Origin: SHLQ01 sp964517125
GTDB lineage: Bacteria > Actinomycetota > Acidimicrobiia > Acidimicrobiales > SHLQ01
Reading direction: 5' to 3'
Assembly: GCA_964517125.1 (NCBI GenBank)
Contig: CAZFBD010000010.1
Coordinates: 19,677 to 83,676, forward strand
DNA length: 64,000 nucleotides
A program made the translations under genes and the position numbers. Shown one piece after another: positions 1-7,762 of the stretch. The notes under the pieces are model-generated. The model saw nothing but the letters and a program-made list of their open reading frames with translations. It was not told where the DNA came from and searched no databases. Position 1 is the stretch's first letter; every line of letters starts with the position of its first letter.

Positions 1-692
1 CTCGGGTCGAAGAAGTCGACCGTCGAACCCGAGAACGTCTCGCCCGGCAAGTTCATGTTGATGTTGAGCGTCGCCGAGGACGCGTCGGTGTGCGGACGGA
101 TCGACGTGTCCGTCGTGGGCTGGTAGCGAATCGAAAACCCGAACGTCTGCGTATCGAAGCCATGAATCTCCGGGTAGAGCAGCCGGGCCATGGGACGCAT
201 GTACCGCTCCATCAAGCTTGCGTAGAACGCCTGAAACCCGGGCGTAGCCAGGTAGCCCTCGGAGCGGCGGTCGAGCATTGCCCCGCCACGGTTCAGCACG
301 ATTCCATACGGCGGACGAAGAGGAATCCCCGCGTCCGCGACATCGTCCAGGTAACCGCGCAGGTGCGCCAGGCGTTCGGGGTCGAAGAACTGTGTCTCGA
401 ACACGCCGGGCACAACTTCCTCCCAACAGTCACGCACTGCGCCTTCACTGGACGGGTCGTCCCACGCCTGGTTGACCGCATCACGAAGTGCAGCATCGAT
501 CAGCGAATCGTCGAGGGGCGGTCGGTCAGCGCATTCGCGCTCTTCCCACTCACCCCACGCCTCGGCGAGAAGGGTCCGGTTCTCCAGCCAGAAGCGCTGG
601 ACCGACGGATCCCGACGGAGCATCTCGTCGCGAGACGGCAGGCCCAAGGCTCGGGCGCTGTTCAGGTGATCGACAGACAATTCATGTTCCAC
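1..692 (-). CDS. 2-oxoglutarate/Fe(II) dioxygenase, PLOD-like (partial)
   Basis: The gene runs off the left edge, so only about 230 N-terminal residues are present. The last visible stretch reads RPHTDASSATLNINMN followed by a GETFSGSTVDFFD segment, the HxD iron-binding signature and following strand of the prolyl/lysyl hydroxylase type of 2-oxoglutarate oxygenase; the distal His and the 2OG-binding Arg/Lys would lie outside the window. The upstream part is rich in Trp and acidic residues and resembles the variable lid region of these enzymes. No ATG is available in frame near the upstream end; a GTG at 692 is the most upstream plausible start and has no good ribosome binding site, so the start is uncertain. 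Substrate unknown. Confidence 0.65.
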   Translation of the reverse strand, partial: MEHELSVDHLNSARALGLPSRDEMLRRDPSVQRFWLENRTLLAEAWGEWEERECADRPPLDDSLIDAALRDAVNQAWDDPSSEGAVRDCWEEVVPGVFETQFFDPERLAHLRGYLDDVADAGIPLRPPYGIVLNRGGAMLDRRSEGYLATPGFQAFYASLMERYMRPMARLLYPEIHGFDTQTFGFSIRYQPTTDTSIRPHTDASSATLNINMNLPGETFSGSTVDFFDP

Positions 693-792
693 CCGACGAT
701 CTTCACGAATGCCGTGGCAACAGGCAAGAAGACACTCGTTTGTCCCATAGGTACCTCGTGGATACCGGTTGGCGACCGATACTGTTCCCCTG

Positions 793-2037
793 GTGACCGC
801 AGCTTCGCCCCAAGACCGTCAGTCCGGCGGCGTGTTCTATGGGTGGGTCATCGTTGCCGTCGTCTTCATCTCGCTGATGGTCACCTCGGGGCTCGGCTTC
901 TACAACGCATCGGTGATTCTGGTGGCCGCCCGCGAAGAGCTCGGGGCGTCGGTCAGCGCTGTCTCCTTCGGGCCAACGCTCTTCTTCACCGTTGCTGGCC
1001 TCACCGGATTTGCCGCGTCGAAGCAGATGGACCGCGTCGACCTCCGGTTGTTCTACGCCTTGGGCGGCACGCTGGGCGCGCTCTCGCTGGCAACGCTTCG
1101 CTGGGTCGACTCGGTGGCCGAGCTGTATGTCTTCTTCGCCTTCTTCGGAGCTTCGTTCGCTCTGGCCGGCCTGGTCCCCGGAGTCACCCTGGTGGCCCGA
1201 TGGTTCAACCGCCGCCGATCCATCGCTCTCTCCATCGCATCATCGGGCCTCTCAGCCGGCGGGATCCTGTTCACACCTGCGGCATCGAGCCTCATCGACG
1301 ACCGATCCCTGTCTGGCGCCGGGCCATTGCTCGCAGCCGCGTGGTTCATCGGCGTGGTCCCGCTCACCGCAGCCCTCATCCGCTCGCAGCCAGCAGACAA
1401 GGGCCTGGAAGCCGACGGCGAACCCACACCGTCGCAACCCGTGGAGCTGACCGGCACCGACTTCACCGAAGCGAAGACCAGTCGCTACTTCCGGGTGCTG
1501 GCCCTGGTGTACGCCCTCGTGTTCCTGGCCCAGGTCGGTGCGCTGGCCCACCTCGCCAGCCTGGTGACCGAACGAGTCGACCGCTCAGCGGGCGCCTTGG
1601 CCCTGTCGGTCCTGGCATTCGCAAGCGTCGCCGGACGGCTCGCCGGCGGCGTCATCGTCACTCGCGTCTCCACCCGCTCACTCACCGGACTCCTCGTGGC
1701 AGTGCAGGCCGGCGCACTGATCTTCCTGGCCCTCGCCGACACCCAAGCCCTGCTCCTCGTGGCCAGCGCACTCCTGGGCCTGAGCGTCGGGAACCTCCTC
1801 ATGCTCCAACCGCTCCTGCTCGTGGAAGCGTTCGGCGTGAAGCACAACTCGCAGATCTACTCACTGAGCCAGCTCGTCACCACGGTCGGTGTCGCCATCG
1901 GGCCCATCATGTACGGCGGCCTGCGCGACCTCATCGACTACCGCTCGTCGTTCCTTGCCGCGGCCGTTCTCAACCTGCTTGCTGTCGCCGTCCTGCGCCA
2001 GGCAGGCCCCACGCCATCGCCCCCCGGTCTGCCCTAG
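793..2037 (+). CDS. MFS transporter (monocarboxylate/oxalate-formate type)
   Basis: About 414 residues with twelve hydrophobic segments, beginning at a FYGWVIVAVVFISL helix, typical of MFS carriers of the MCT/OFA branch (the conserved YGW at the first helix is a hallmark of that group). A charged central loop rich in EADGEPTPSQP separates the two six-helix halves. The substrate cannot be read from sequence; organic acids are usual in this branch. Start taken at GTG 793; a TTG at 769 in the same frame would add eight residues. It is divergent from the oxygenase to its left and not clearly in an operon with the next gene. Confidence 0.8.
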   Translation: MTAASPQDRQSGGVFYGWVIVAVVFISLMVTSGLGFYNASVILVAAREELGASVSAVSFGPTLFFTVAGLTGFAASKQMDRVDLRLFYALGGTLGALSLATLRWVDSVAELYVFFAFFGASFALAGLVPGVTLVARWFNRRRSIALSIASSGLSAGGILFTPAASSLIDDRSLSGAGPLLAAAWFIGVVPLTAALIRSQPADKGLEADGEPTPSQPVELTGTDFTEAKTSRYFRVLALVYALVFLAQVGALAHLASLVTERVDRSAGALALSVLAFASVAGRLAGGVIVTRVSTRSLTGLLVAVQAGALIFLALADTQALLLVASALLGLSVGNLLMLQPLLLVEAFGVKHNSQIYSLSQLVTTVGVAIGPIMYGGLRDLIDYRSSFLAAAVLNLLAVAVLRQAGPTPSPPGLP

Positions 2038-2090
2038 TTCGGAAGGACCCATCCGGTTGTCACCCGTGAGGCCGGCCGTACAGTCCACGC

Positions 2091-2468
2091 ATGAACGACT
2101 TTGGGATCGGCCTTCAGTCCGAGGAACACGTCCGCCTGAGCGAACCGTCGGTACGCATCCATTTCCAGCGCGGGCAGGAACTCACCTTCTACATGATGCG
2201 AGCAGATCTGCTGCTCACATCGCAACGCATCGTCGGATCGCGCCGCTTCTTCGGCAAGACCCAGATCACCCCCGACATCGACCTCGAGCGCATCACCCAG
2301 ATCGACGTCGTCGAGACACTCCAGATGCGAGGCATGACGCGACGCGGATCCGGACGTTTCCTCCGTCTTGAAGTCACGAACCCCAAAGCCACAATCGCGT
2401 TCCGGCTGTCCGAAGAGCTCGCCACCCACTGGGCCGACGCCCTCAAGCAACCACCACCCACCACCTGA
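2091..2468 (+). CDS. small PH-like domain protein
   Basis: A 125-residue soluble protein starting at ATG 2091. The pattern of hydrophobic strands (FYMMRADLLLTSQRIVG, then ITQIDVVETLQM, then RFLRLEVTNPKATIAFRL) followed by a C-terminal helix (ELATHWADALKQ) resembles bacterial PH-like domains in which a strand reading LxLTxxRI/L is typical. No catalytic motif, signal peptide or membrane segment. Family assignment is inference from strand pattern only; function unknown. It stands alone between an MFS carrier and a chimeric gene. Confidence 0.6.
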   Translation: MNDFGIGLQSEEHVRLSEPSVRIHFQRGQELTFYMMRADLLLTSQRIVGSRRFFGKTQITPDIDLERITQIDVVETLQMRGMTRRGSGRFLRLEVTNPKATIAFRLSEELATHWADALKQPPPTT

Positions 2469-2499
2469 CCCCATCTCCCCCGCAGCCACACTCCGCGGT

Positions 2500-2542
2500 C
2501 ACACCACCACAACAGGGGCCAGGCCCCTCGTGTAGTGGTGTG
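2500..2542. terminator. long hairpin after the PH-like gene
   Basis: Two nested perfect stems: CACACCAC (2500-2507) with GTGGTGTG (2535-2542), and AGGGGC (2514-2519) with GCCCCT (2523-2528) around a three-base loop, separated by a symmetric 6/6 internal loop. It lies 32 bases past a stop codon. There is no T-run, so it may be a factor-dependent terminator, an mRNA stabiliser or a copy of a dispersed palindromic element. Confidence 0.5.
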
Positions 2543-2603
2543 CGCGCGTTGCGTGGCCACGATTCGACTGGGCGGGGGCGGACAGCGACTACGGTGACGG
2601 GGC

Positions 2604-3190
2604 GTGGATGGTCTTTCTGGCAGCGCCAAACGACGGGCAGTCGCTGCAGCTGTTGCGTTCGCACTCCTCGCGGCAGCCTGCTCCAGCTCGGACAGCGACA
2701 CGTCGGCGCAGACCGACGACACCTCCACATTCGCGAAGTCATCGCCGAGTCGGCGCTCGGCGACGGCCAGCAAGCCGACTCCACCTTCAGCGGCACCCTC
2801 ATCCTCGGTGGACAGATCGCCGGCATGGAACCACGTCTGTTCCTGATTTACCCGGAAGGCAACTTCATCGAAGCCCTCGACGAGGCGCCGTTTCTGCAGA
2901 TCGGCGAGACCAAGTACGGACGCCCCATCCTGGTTCGCGTCTTCGATCCGGCAATGAGCTTCGACGAGGCCGTGAAGCTGCTGTACGTCTCGTTCGATTC
3001 CACCATCAAGGCCAACCTGTCTGTGGGCCCGCCGCTGGACCTGCAGATCTACGAGACCGACAGCCTCGACGCTCCACCCGAACAACGCATCGGCGCCGAC
3101 GACCCAACCTTCACCTCGATCTCCCGCGGCTGGAGCGACGCGTTGCGCCAGGCCTTCGAGCTTCTCCCCGACGTCACCCTCGACGACTGA
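2604..3190 (+). pseudogene. chimera: lipoprotein N-terminus joined out of frame to C-terminal half of an Anbu peptidase
   Basis: Two unrelated pieces meet near 2725-2730. From ATG 2604 one frame reads a lipoprotein signal peptide with lipobox LLAAAC followed by an acidic Ser/Asp/Thr linker. From about 2729 a different frame reads the second half of the Anbu (proteasome-related, COG3484) peptidase: LILGGQIAG, RLFLIYPEGNFIEA, PFLQIGETKYGRPIL and FDSTIKANLSVGPPLDL are all family hallmarks, ending at 3190. The N-terminal half of Anbu, including the catalytic N-terminal nucleophile, is absent. The usual Anbu partners (ATP-grasp, alpha-E, transglutaminase-like proteins) are not next to it. Either a deletion/rearrangement pseudogene or a misassembly; the clean junction does not tell which. 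Confidence 0.75.
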
Positions 3191-3232
3191 CGAGGGCCGA
3201 CCGGGTCGGTCGGCAGAGCCAACGTTGCAGGC

Positions 3233-3979
3233 TCAGGCTTGCGGAAGGTTCGCGGCGAAGAGTGCCGTCGTCTTCGTCCACGATGTCGTGGCCGCGACCT
3301 CGTGGTAGTTCGGGCTCGTGGGCCAGGTGTAGCCATGGTCCGCTCCGTCAAAGATCTCGACCTCAACGTGGGCAAGCGGGGCGACAGCATCGAAGAACTG
3401 CTGGTGCATCTCGATGGACTGCATCTGGTCGGCGGTGCCAATGCCGATGTACACCGGCTGCATGAGCTGGGCTGCGGTCAGGTGTGGCGAGTCCTCGCCT
3501 TCGTCCACGAGAAAGGAGGGATGCCAGGTTGCGCCGACCACGAACTGGTCCGGCAGCCGCATGAGTGTGCGGTAGATGGCGCGCGCTCCGAGGCAGAAAC
3601 CGATGGTGCCGAGCTGCTCGTCGGCTCCGAGTTCGACCGCAGCGAGTGCATCATCGAGGTCGCTCTGAATACCGTTGTCGGTGAGTGACTGCAGCATCTT
3701 CCAGACCTGCGCCCGCGTCTCGTCGGTTGCCTCGCTGGCTTCCCAGCCGATCATGCGACCGTGCCGGTGGTAGAGATCGGGCATGACCACCCGGTAGCCC
3801 TCGGCCGCCAACTGCCGGTTGAATACGTGGTTCGATTCCCGCATGCCGGGCCCATCATGAAATACCGCAATCGTCGGATGCCACTGGTCATCGTCGGGGA
3901 ACTTGACCGAGACCGCCATGGGCCCATCGGCGGTGTCCACGTCGATGATCTGTTCCACGATGTCCGTTGCGCTGCTCAT
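3233..3979 (-). CDS. dienelactone hydrolase family protein
   Basis: A 248-residue alpha/beta hydrolase. The nucleophile elbow is GFCLGA, with the Cys nucleophile that marks dienelactone hydrolases, followed by an Asp in GTADQM and a His in GADHGYTWP, giving a complete Cys-Asp-His triad in the right order. An early HDGPGMRESN segment supplies the oxyanion region. Start taken at ATG 3979; an upstream in-frame extension of 28 residues looks like non-coding sequence. It converges on the Anbu remnant. Substrate unknown; carboxymethylenebutenolide or related lactones/esters are typical. Confidence 0.85.
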   Translation of the reverse strand: MSSATDIVEQIIDVDTADGPMAVSVKFPDDDQWHPTIAVFHDGPGMRESNHVFNRQLAAEGYRVVMPDLYHRHGRMIGWEASEATDETRAQVWKMLQSLTDNGIQSDLDDALAAVELGADEQLGTIGFCLGARAIYRTLMRLPDQFVVGATWHPSFLVDEGEDSPHLTAAQLMQPVYIGIGTADQMQSIEMHQQFFDAVAPLAHVEVEIFDGADHGYTWPTSPNYHEVAATTSWTKTTALFAANLPQA

Positions 3980-4008
3980 GCGCAACGACGCTAGCGGCTT
4001 GCCCGACG

Positions 4009-4441
4009 TCAGTCGTCCTCGCTGGGTCGGACGGGAAGCGAGTGTGTCGACTTGATCGTCCACAAGCTCACGTTCGTTTCCAACCGTGACACATTGCTGT
4101 CGTTCTCCAGGTCTGCGAGGACGCCGGTGGCATAGTCAGCCAGGTCACCGACGATGCCTCACGATGAGCAGGTCGTGTTGACCGGTGAGCACGTGCAGCA
4201 ACTGCACCTCGGGGCGAGCCCGAAGCCTGGTCACCAGGGCGTTCGTGTGCTCGTAACTGTCCCGCTCGAAACGGACCGTCGTGACGATCGTGACCGGTAC
4301 GCCCATCTTCATGGGGTCCAGCTCAGCCACGATGCGGGTGATCGTTCCGTCGGCCTTCATTCGACTGATGCGCCGCTGCACCGCCGACGCCGACAACCCG
4401 ACGAGCTCACCCAGATCGTCCAGCGATCGGTCAGCATCGTT
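4009..4441 (-). pseudogene. broken Lrp/AsnC-type regulator
   Basis: Reading on the minus strand, a helix-turn-helix part (SLDDLGELVGLSASAVQRRI, then MKADGTITRIVAELDP) is followed by an AsnC ligand-binding part (PVTIVTTVRFERD, LLHVLTGQHDLLIV). The frame then shifts by one base near 4160-4165: the natural continuation GDLADYATGVLADLEND and LETNVSLWTIK lies in another frame and ends at 4009. At the other end an in-frame TAG (4442-4444) precedes the helix-turn-helix, and no start codon or first helix is visible. At least two lesions (a one-base insertion and loss of the start region) indicate a pseudogene, unless both are sequencing errors. Confidence 0.75.
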
Positions 4442-4544
4442 CTACCACAGCCCGCCGACGTGTGTACCAGTGCGCAGAGCTGTCGGTGGACAAGCTGTTA
4501 TGCTCGTGCACGCCCGCCTGCTAGTCCCGGAGTTGCCCCCGCCA

Positions 4545-6062
4545 ATGAAATCCCACTCGCGCCTGTCCCTACTGACCCTCACCACGGCTGCCCTCATTGC
4601 GGCGCTGCTCGGTGCCGCACCAGCAGGAGCCCAGGACACGCCAACCTGCGACGGGCTCGAGGCCACCATCATCGGCACCGAAGGCCGCGACAACCTCCGC
4701 GGCACCCCCGGCGATGACGTCATCGTCGGCCTCGGCGGACCCGACCGCATCGTTGGGCTCGGCGGAAACGACACCATCTGCGGCGGCGAAGGCCGAGACC
4801 GCATCCGCGGCAACAACGGCAAAGACACCATCTTCGGCGAAGGCGGCCGCGACCGAATCCACGGAGGCGGCGGAGCCGACACCATCCGCGGCAACGGAGG
4901 TAACGACCGCCTCAACGGCGGAAACGGCAACGACACCATTCGAGGCAACCGCGGCAACGACTTCATCAACGGCGACGCCGGCGCCGACGACTGCGTCGAC
5001 ACCACGGCGTCCATAGCGGGCTGCCGAGCAGAGCTCGAGGGCGACACGTTCATCAATCTGTCTCGCGCCAACTGGTCCTCCGGCTACATCCACGCCGAAG
5101 TCATCGCCGAACTCCTGCGGGAGATGGGCTACACGGTGAGCTCCCCCGATGTGCTCGAGTTCGCTCCAGACCTCGGCTACCAGGTACTCGCCCGGGGTGA
5201 ATCGGACATCTACGTGAACGGCTGGTTCCCCGGCCACTACAACTGGTTCGAGGGTCAACTGGCCGACGGCAGCAGCATCGGCGAGCACATCCGGCCAGCC
5301 CGCTTCGACGAAACCATCATTCAAGACGGCGGCCTCCAGGGCTTTCTCGTGACCAAAGCGTGGGCTGACAACGACGGGTTCACCACCCTCGACCAGATCA
5401 ACGCCGACGAGGCACTGTGGAGCCAGCTCGACACCGACGGGAACGGCAAGGGCGAAATCTACGGCTGCCCCGAAGACTGGACCTGCGACGACATCATCAA
5501 CTCCATGATCGTCTTCAACAACTGGGACAACCTCGAGCAGGTCCAAGCCGGATACGACGCCATGTTCGCCGAGTTCCTCACCTTGGCAGAAGCAGGCGAA
5601 CCTGCAATCACCTATACCTGGACCCCCACCTCGTACTTCGCTTTGGCCGAGCCGGGCAACATGACCATGTGGCTCTCCATGGAGGACGACAGCGTGCTCG
5701 ACGACTCCAACCCACTTGGGTTCGACATCGGCGTGTCCTACAGCCAACGCGACGGCGACATCGTCGGCCATCGCGACGTCACTCCCGGCACCTGCCTCAT
5801 CGGACCCGACGGATGCCAGCTCGGCTGGCTCGGCGCATGGCTTCAGCCCGTCTACAACATCGAGTGGGGCCAGGAGCAACAGCCCGCGGTCCGCCTCCTC
5901 GAGGAACTCGACTTCTCGGCCTTCGATCTGAGCGTCCTCAACATCGAACTGTCCTTGGCCGTTGGCTCACAGGCCGATATCAGTCGGCTGGGAAAGAAGT
6001 GGATCGCCGAGAACCGCGCAACCGCTGACGAATGGATCGCGGCAGCTCTCGACCCTGGCTGA
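4545..6062 (+). CDS. secreted fusion of RTX-like repeats and a glycine-betaine-type (OpuAC) substrate-binding domain
   Basis: 505 residues from ATG 4545. Residues 1-30 are a signal peptide ending AGAQ. Residues 42-148 carry about ten nonapeptide repeats of the GGxGxD type (GGNDTICGGEGRDRI, GGRDRIHGGGGADTI, NGGNDRLNGG), the calcium-binding beta-roll of RTX proteins. Residues 167-505 form a ProX/OpuAC-type domain with many aromatic residues (NLSRANWSSGYIHAEV, YVNGWFPGHYNWFE, ITYTWTPTSYFALAEPG), as expected for a cation-pi box for quaternary amines. Binding proteins of this family are normally 300-330 residues without a beta-roll. No permease or ATPase gene adjoins, so it is an orphan. It may bind a methylated amine at the cell surface with calcium-dependent folding; that is inference. 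Confidence 0.85.
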   Translation: MKSHSRLSLLTLTTAALIAALLGAAPAGAQDTPTCDGLEATIIGTEGRDNLRGTPGDDVIVGLGGPDRIVGLGGNDTICGGEGRDRIRGNNGKDTIFGEGGRDRIHGGGGADTIRGNGGNDRLNGGNGNDTIRGNRGNDFINGDAGADDCVDTTASIAGCRAELEGDTFINLSRANWSSGYIHAEVIAELLREMGYTVSSPDVLEFAPDLGYQVLARGESDIYVNGWFPGHYNWFEGQLADGSSIGEHIRPARFDETIIQDGGLQGFLVTKAWADNDGFTTLDQINADEALWSQLDTDGNGKGEIYGCPEDWTCDDIINSMIVFNNWDNLEQVQAGYDAMFAEFLTLAEAGEPAITYTWTPTSYFALAEPGNMTMWLSMEDDSVLDDSNPLGFDIGVSYSQRDGDIVGHRDVTPGTCLIGPDGCQLGWLGAWLQPVYNIEWGQEQQPAVRLLEELDFSAFDLSVLNIELSLAVGSQADISRLGKKWIAENRATADEWIAAALDPG

Positions 6063-6089
6063 GCCCTGGACTGTGCTTCGAGGTGCACC

Positions 6090-6491
6090 TCAGTTTCGTG
6101 TGCCTGCAACCCAGGTCTCGTGCACGCTCTGCCATTGCAGCCCGTTCGGGGCGTCCGGCACACGGGTGAACACCACCGTGCTCAGTCGGTGATTCGAACC
6201 CTCGGACAGCGCGTGGTTCTCCACGTACCGGGCGACAACGGTCTCGGCGGTCGTTGACAAGAGCCGCGCTTCGGTGATCGTGATCACAAGCGAGGAGGTG
6301 TGACCATGTCCACCCCGAATCGCTTCGATGGTCTCGGCTCTCGACGACTCGGTGCCGTTCGGTCCAACGATCGTGAAGCCGGGCGCAAGCACCGCCTCCA
6401 GAAGATGCAGGTCGGCCATGTCGGTCGTACCCAGGAAGTACGCCTCGAAGAACTCATGCAGTTCGACGACTTCCTTGTGCCACGCATCCAT
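6090..6491 (-). CDS. SnoaL/DUF4440-like NTF2-fold protein
   Basis: 133 residues. The order helix (ELHEFFEAYFLGT), LLEAVLAPGFTIVGPNG, then strands VITITEARLLSTTAETVVARYVE and STVVFTRV, ending WQSVHETWV, is the cone-shaped NTF2-like fold of SnoaL/DUF4440 proteins; the closing W-x-x-VHETW is typical. These are either small-molecule isomerases/hydrolases or binding proteins; no catalytic residue can be assigned. Convergent with the RTX-binding-protein fusion, 28 bases apart. Confidence 0.75.
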   Translation of the reverse strand: MDAWHKEVVELHEFFEAYFLGTTDMADLHLLEAVLAPGFTIVGPNGTESSRAETIEAIRGGHGHTSSLVITITEARLLSTTAETVVARYVENHALSEGSNHRLSTVVFTRVPDAPNGLQWQSVHETWVAGTRN

Positions 6492-6547
6492 GGTTTGAGT
6501 CTTGCAGCTGGAGAACTCGGCTGCGGCGGGAGACCTAGGCTGAGCAG

Positions 6548-7762
6548 GTGACGGACGGGAGACTCGGGCGGCGGTTCTGGACCCTGTGGTCGGCGTTCAG
6601 CACGTCGAACCTGGGCGACGGTCTCACGCTTGTGGGCTTCCCGCTTCTTGCGGTGACGCTCACCGACGACGCACGACTGGTCACTCTCGTGGCAGCCTTC
6701 CGGTTCCTTCCCTTCTTTGTGATCGGCCTGCCCGCCGGAGTCATGATCGACCGGCTCGACCGACGCCGAATCGCCATGGTTGCGCAGGTGCTTCGCGGGG
6801 CGGCCCTCGTGGGGATCGCCGTCGCCGTGCTCGCTGGCAGCGCCTCGATCGCCATGCTCGCCCTTGGTGCCTTCGTCGTGGGGGTGGGCGAGGTGTTGAT
6901 CGACGGCGGGCTACCGGCGGTGGTCCGCGACATCGTGGCGTCGGACAACCTCGAGACCGCCAACAGCCGAATGCGGGCCAGCGAGACCGTGTCGAACATG
7001 TTCATCGGCCCACCCCTGGGCGCGCTCATGTTCCGGATCGATGCTGCCATTCCGTTTCTTGCAGCAGCAGGCCTGTACCTGGTGTCGGTCGGTTTCCTTT
7101 CACAGCTTCGCGGTTCGTTCGCTGCAGAACCGGACCCCACCGAAGGCAGCTTCGTCGACCAGATGAAGAAGGGACTCGTCTATGTGTGGCAGCACCCGGT
7201 GCTGCGTCCGCTCGCACTCGCCGTTGCCGCATTCTCGTTCGTGGGCGAGGCCAGCAATGCGGTGCTGGTGATTCTGGCGACCGAACGGCTGGGTCTGTCC
7301 GAAATCCAGTACGGGCTGCTGCTGACCGTGGACGCCATGGCCTCGGTCGTGATGTCGTTCCTGGTCACGGGCCTTGTCCGCCGAACCAGTCACGGCTCCA
7401 GCATGAAGCTGAGCGTCGTCGCCTTCTCGGCGCAAGCGTTCATCTTTGGCTTCGCCACATTCATTCCGTTCATCATCATCGGCATCGCACTCGGCGGGGT
7501 CTCCGATCCCACGTGGAACGTGATCAGTGCCACCGTCCGTCAACGGCTGGTCGACGACCACATCTTCGGGCGCATGATGACCGCGTACCTGTTCATCGCC
7601 TGGAGCTTCCAGCCTGTGGGTGCGATGGTTGGCGGCGTCATCGCCGAGAGCTTCGGCCCCGAGTGGGTCTACGTGATGGCCGGCACCGTGGTTGGTTCGC
7701 TGCTGATTCTGGCCCGGCCACTCTTTCGGTTGGTCGACGAAGCAATGGCGAACGCCGACTGA
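6548..7762 (+). CDS. MFS exporter, macrolide-efflux-like
   Basis: 404 residues from GTG 6548. The opening RRFWTLWSAFSTSNLGDGL, the PAGVMIDRLDRRRI loop between helices 2 and 3 and a weak cytoplasmic centre match the MefA/TetV-like drug-efflux MFS group. Twelve hydrophobic segments are visible and the C-terminus ends after LARPLFRLVDEAM. The 3' third is overlapped on the opposite strand by an open frame continuing from the neighbouring lipoprotein gene. Efflux substrate unknown. Confidence 0.8.
   Translation: MTDGRLGRRFWTLWSAFSTSNLGDGLTLVGFPLLAVTLTDDARLVTLVAAFRFLPFFVIGLPAGVMIDRLDRRRIAMVAQVLRGAALVGIAVAVLAGSASIAMLALGAFVVGVGEVLIDGGLPAVVRDIVASDNLETANSRMRASETVSNMFIGPPLGALMFRIDAAIPFLAAAGLYLVSVGFLSQLRGSFAAEPDPTEGSFVDQMKKGLVYVWQHPVLRPLALAVAAFSFVGEASNAVLVILATERLGLSEIQYGLLLTVDAMASVVMSFLVTGLVRRTSHGSSMKLSVVAFSAQAFIFGFATFIPFIIIGIALGGVSDPTWNVISATVRQRLVDDHIFGRMMTAYLFIAWSFQPVGAMVGGVIAESFGPEWVYVMAGTVVGSLLILARPLFRLVDEAMANAD

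Noticed and set aside
4442..4444. In-frame TAG in the Lrp fragment as pyrrolysine or suppression
   Set aside because: The gene also has a frameshift and lacks a start; decay is simpler.
4700..4990. Regular short DNA repeats that could suggest a CRISPR or minisatellite
   Set aside because: Period is nine codons' worth of GGxGxD coding sequence with degenerate third positions; it is the RTX beta-roll.
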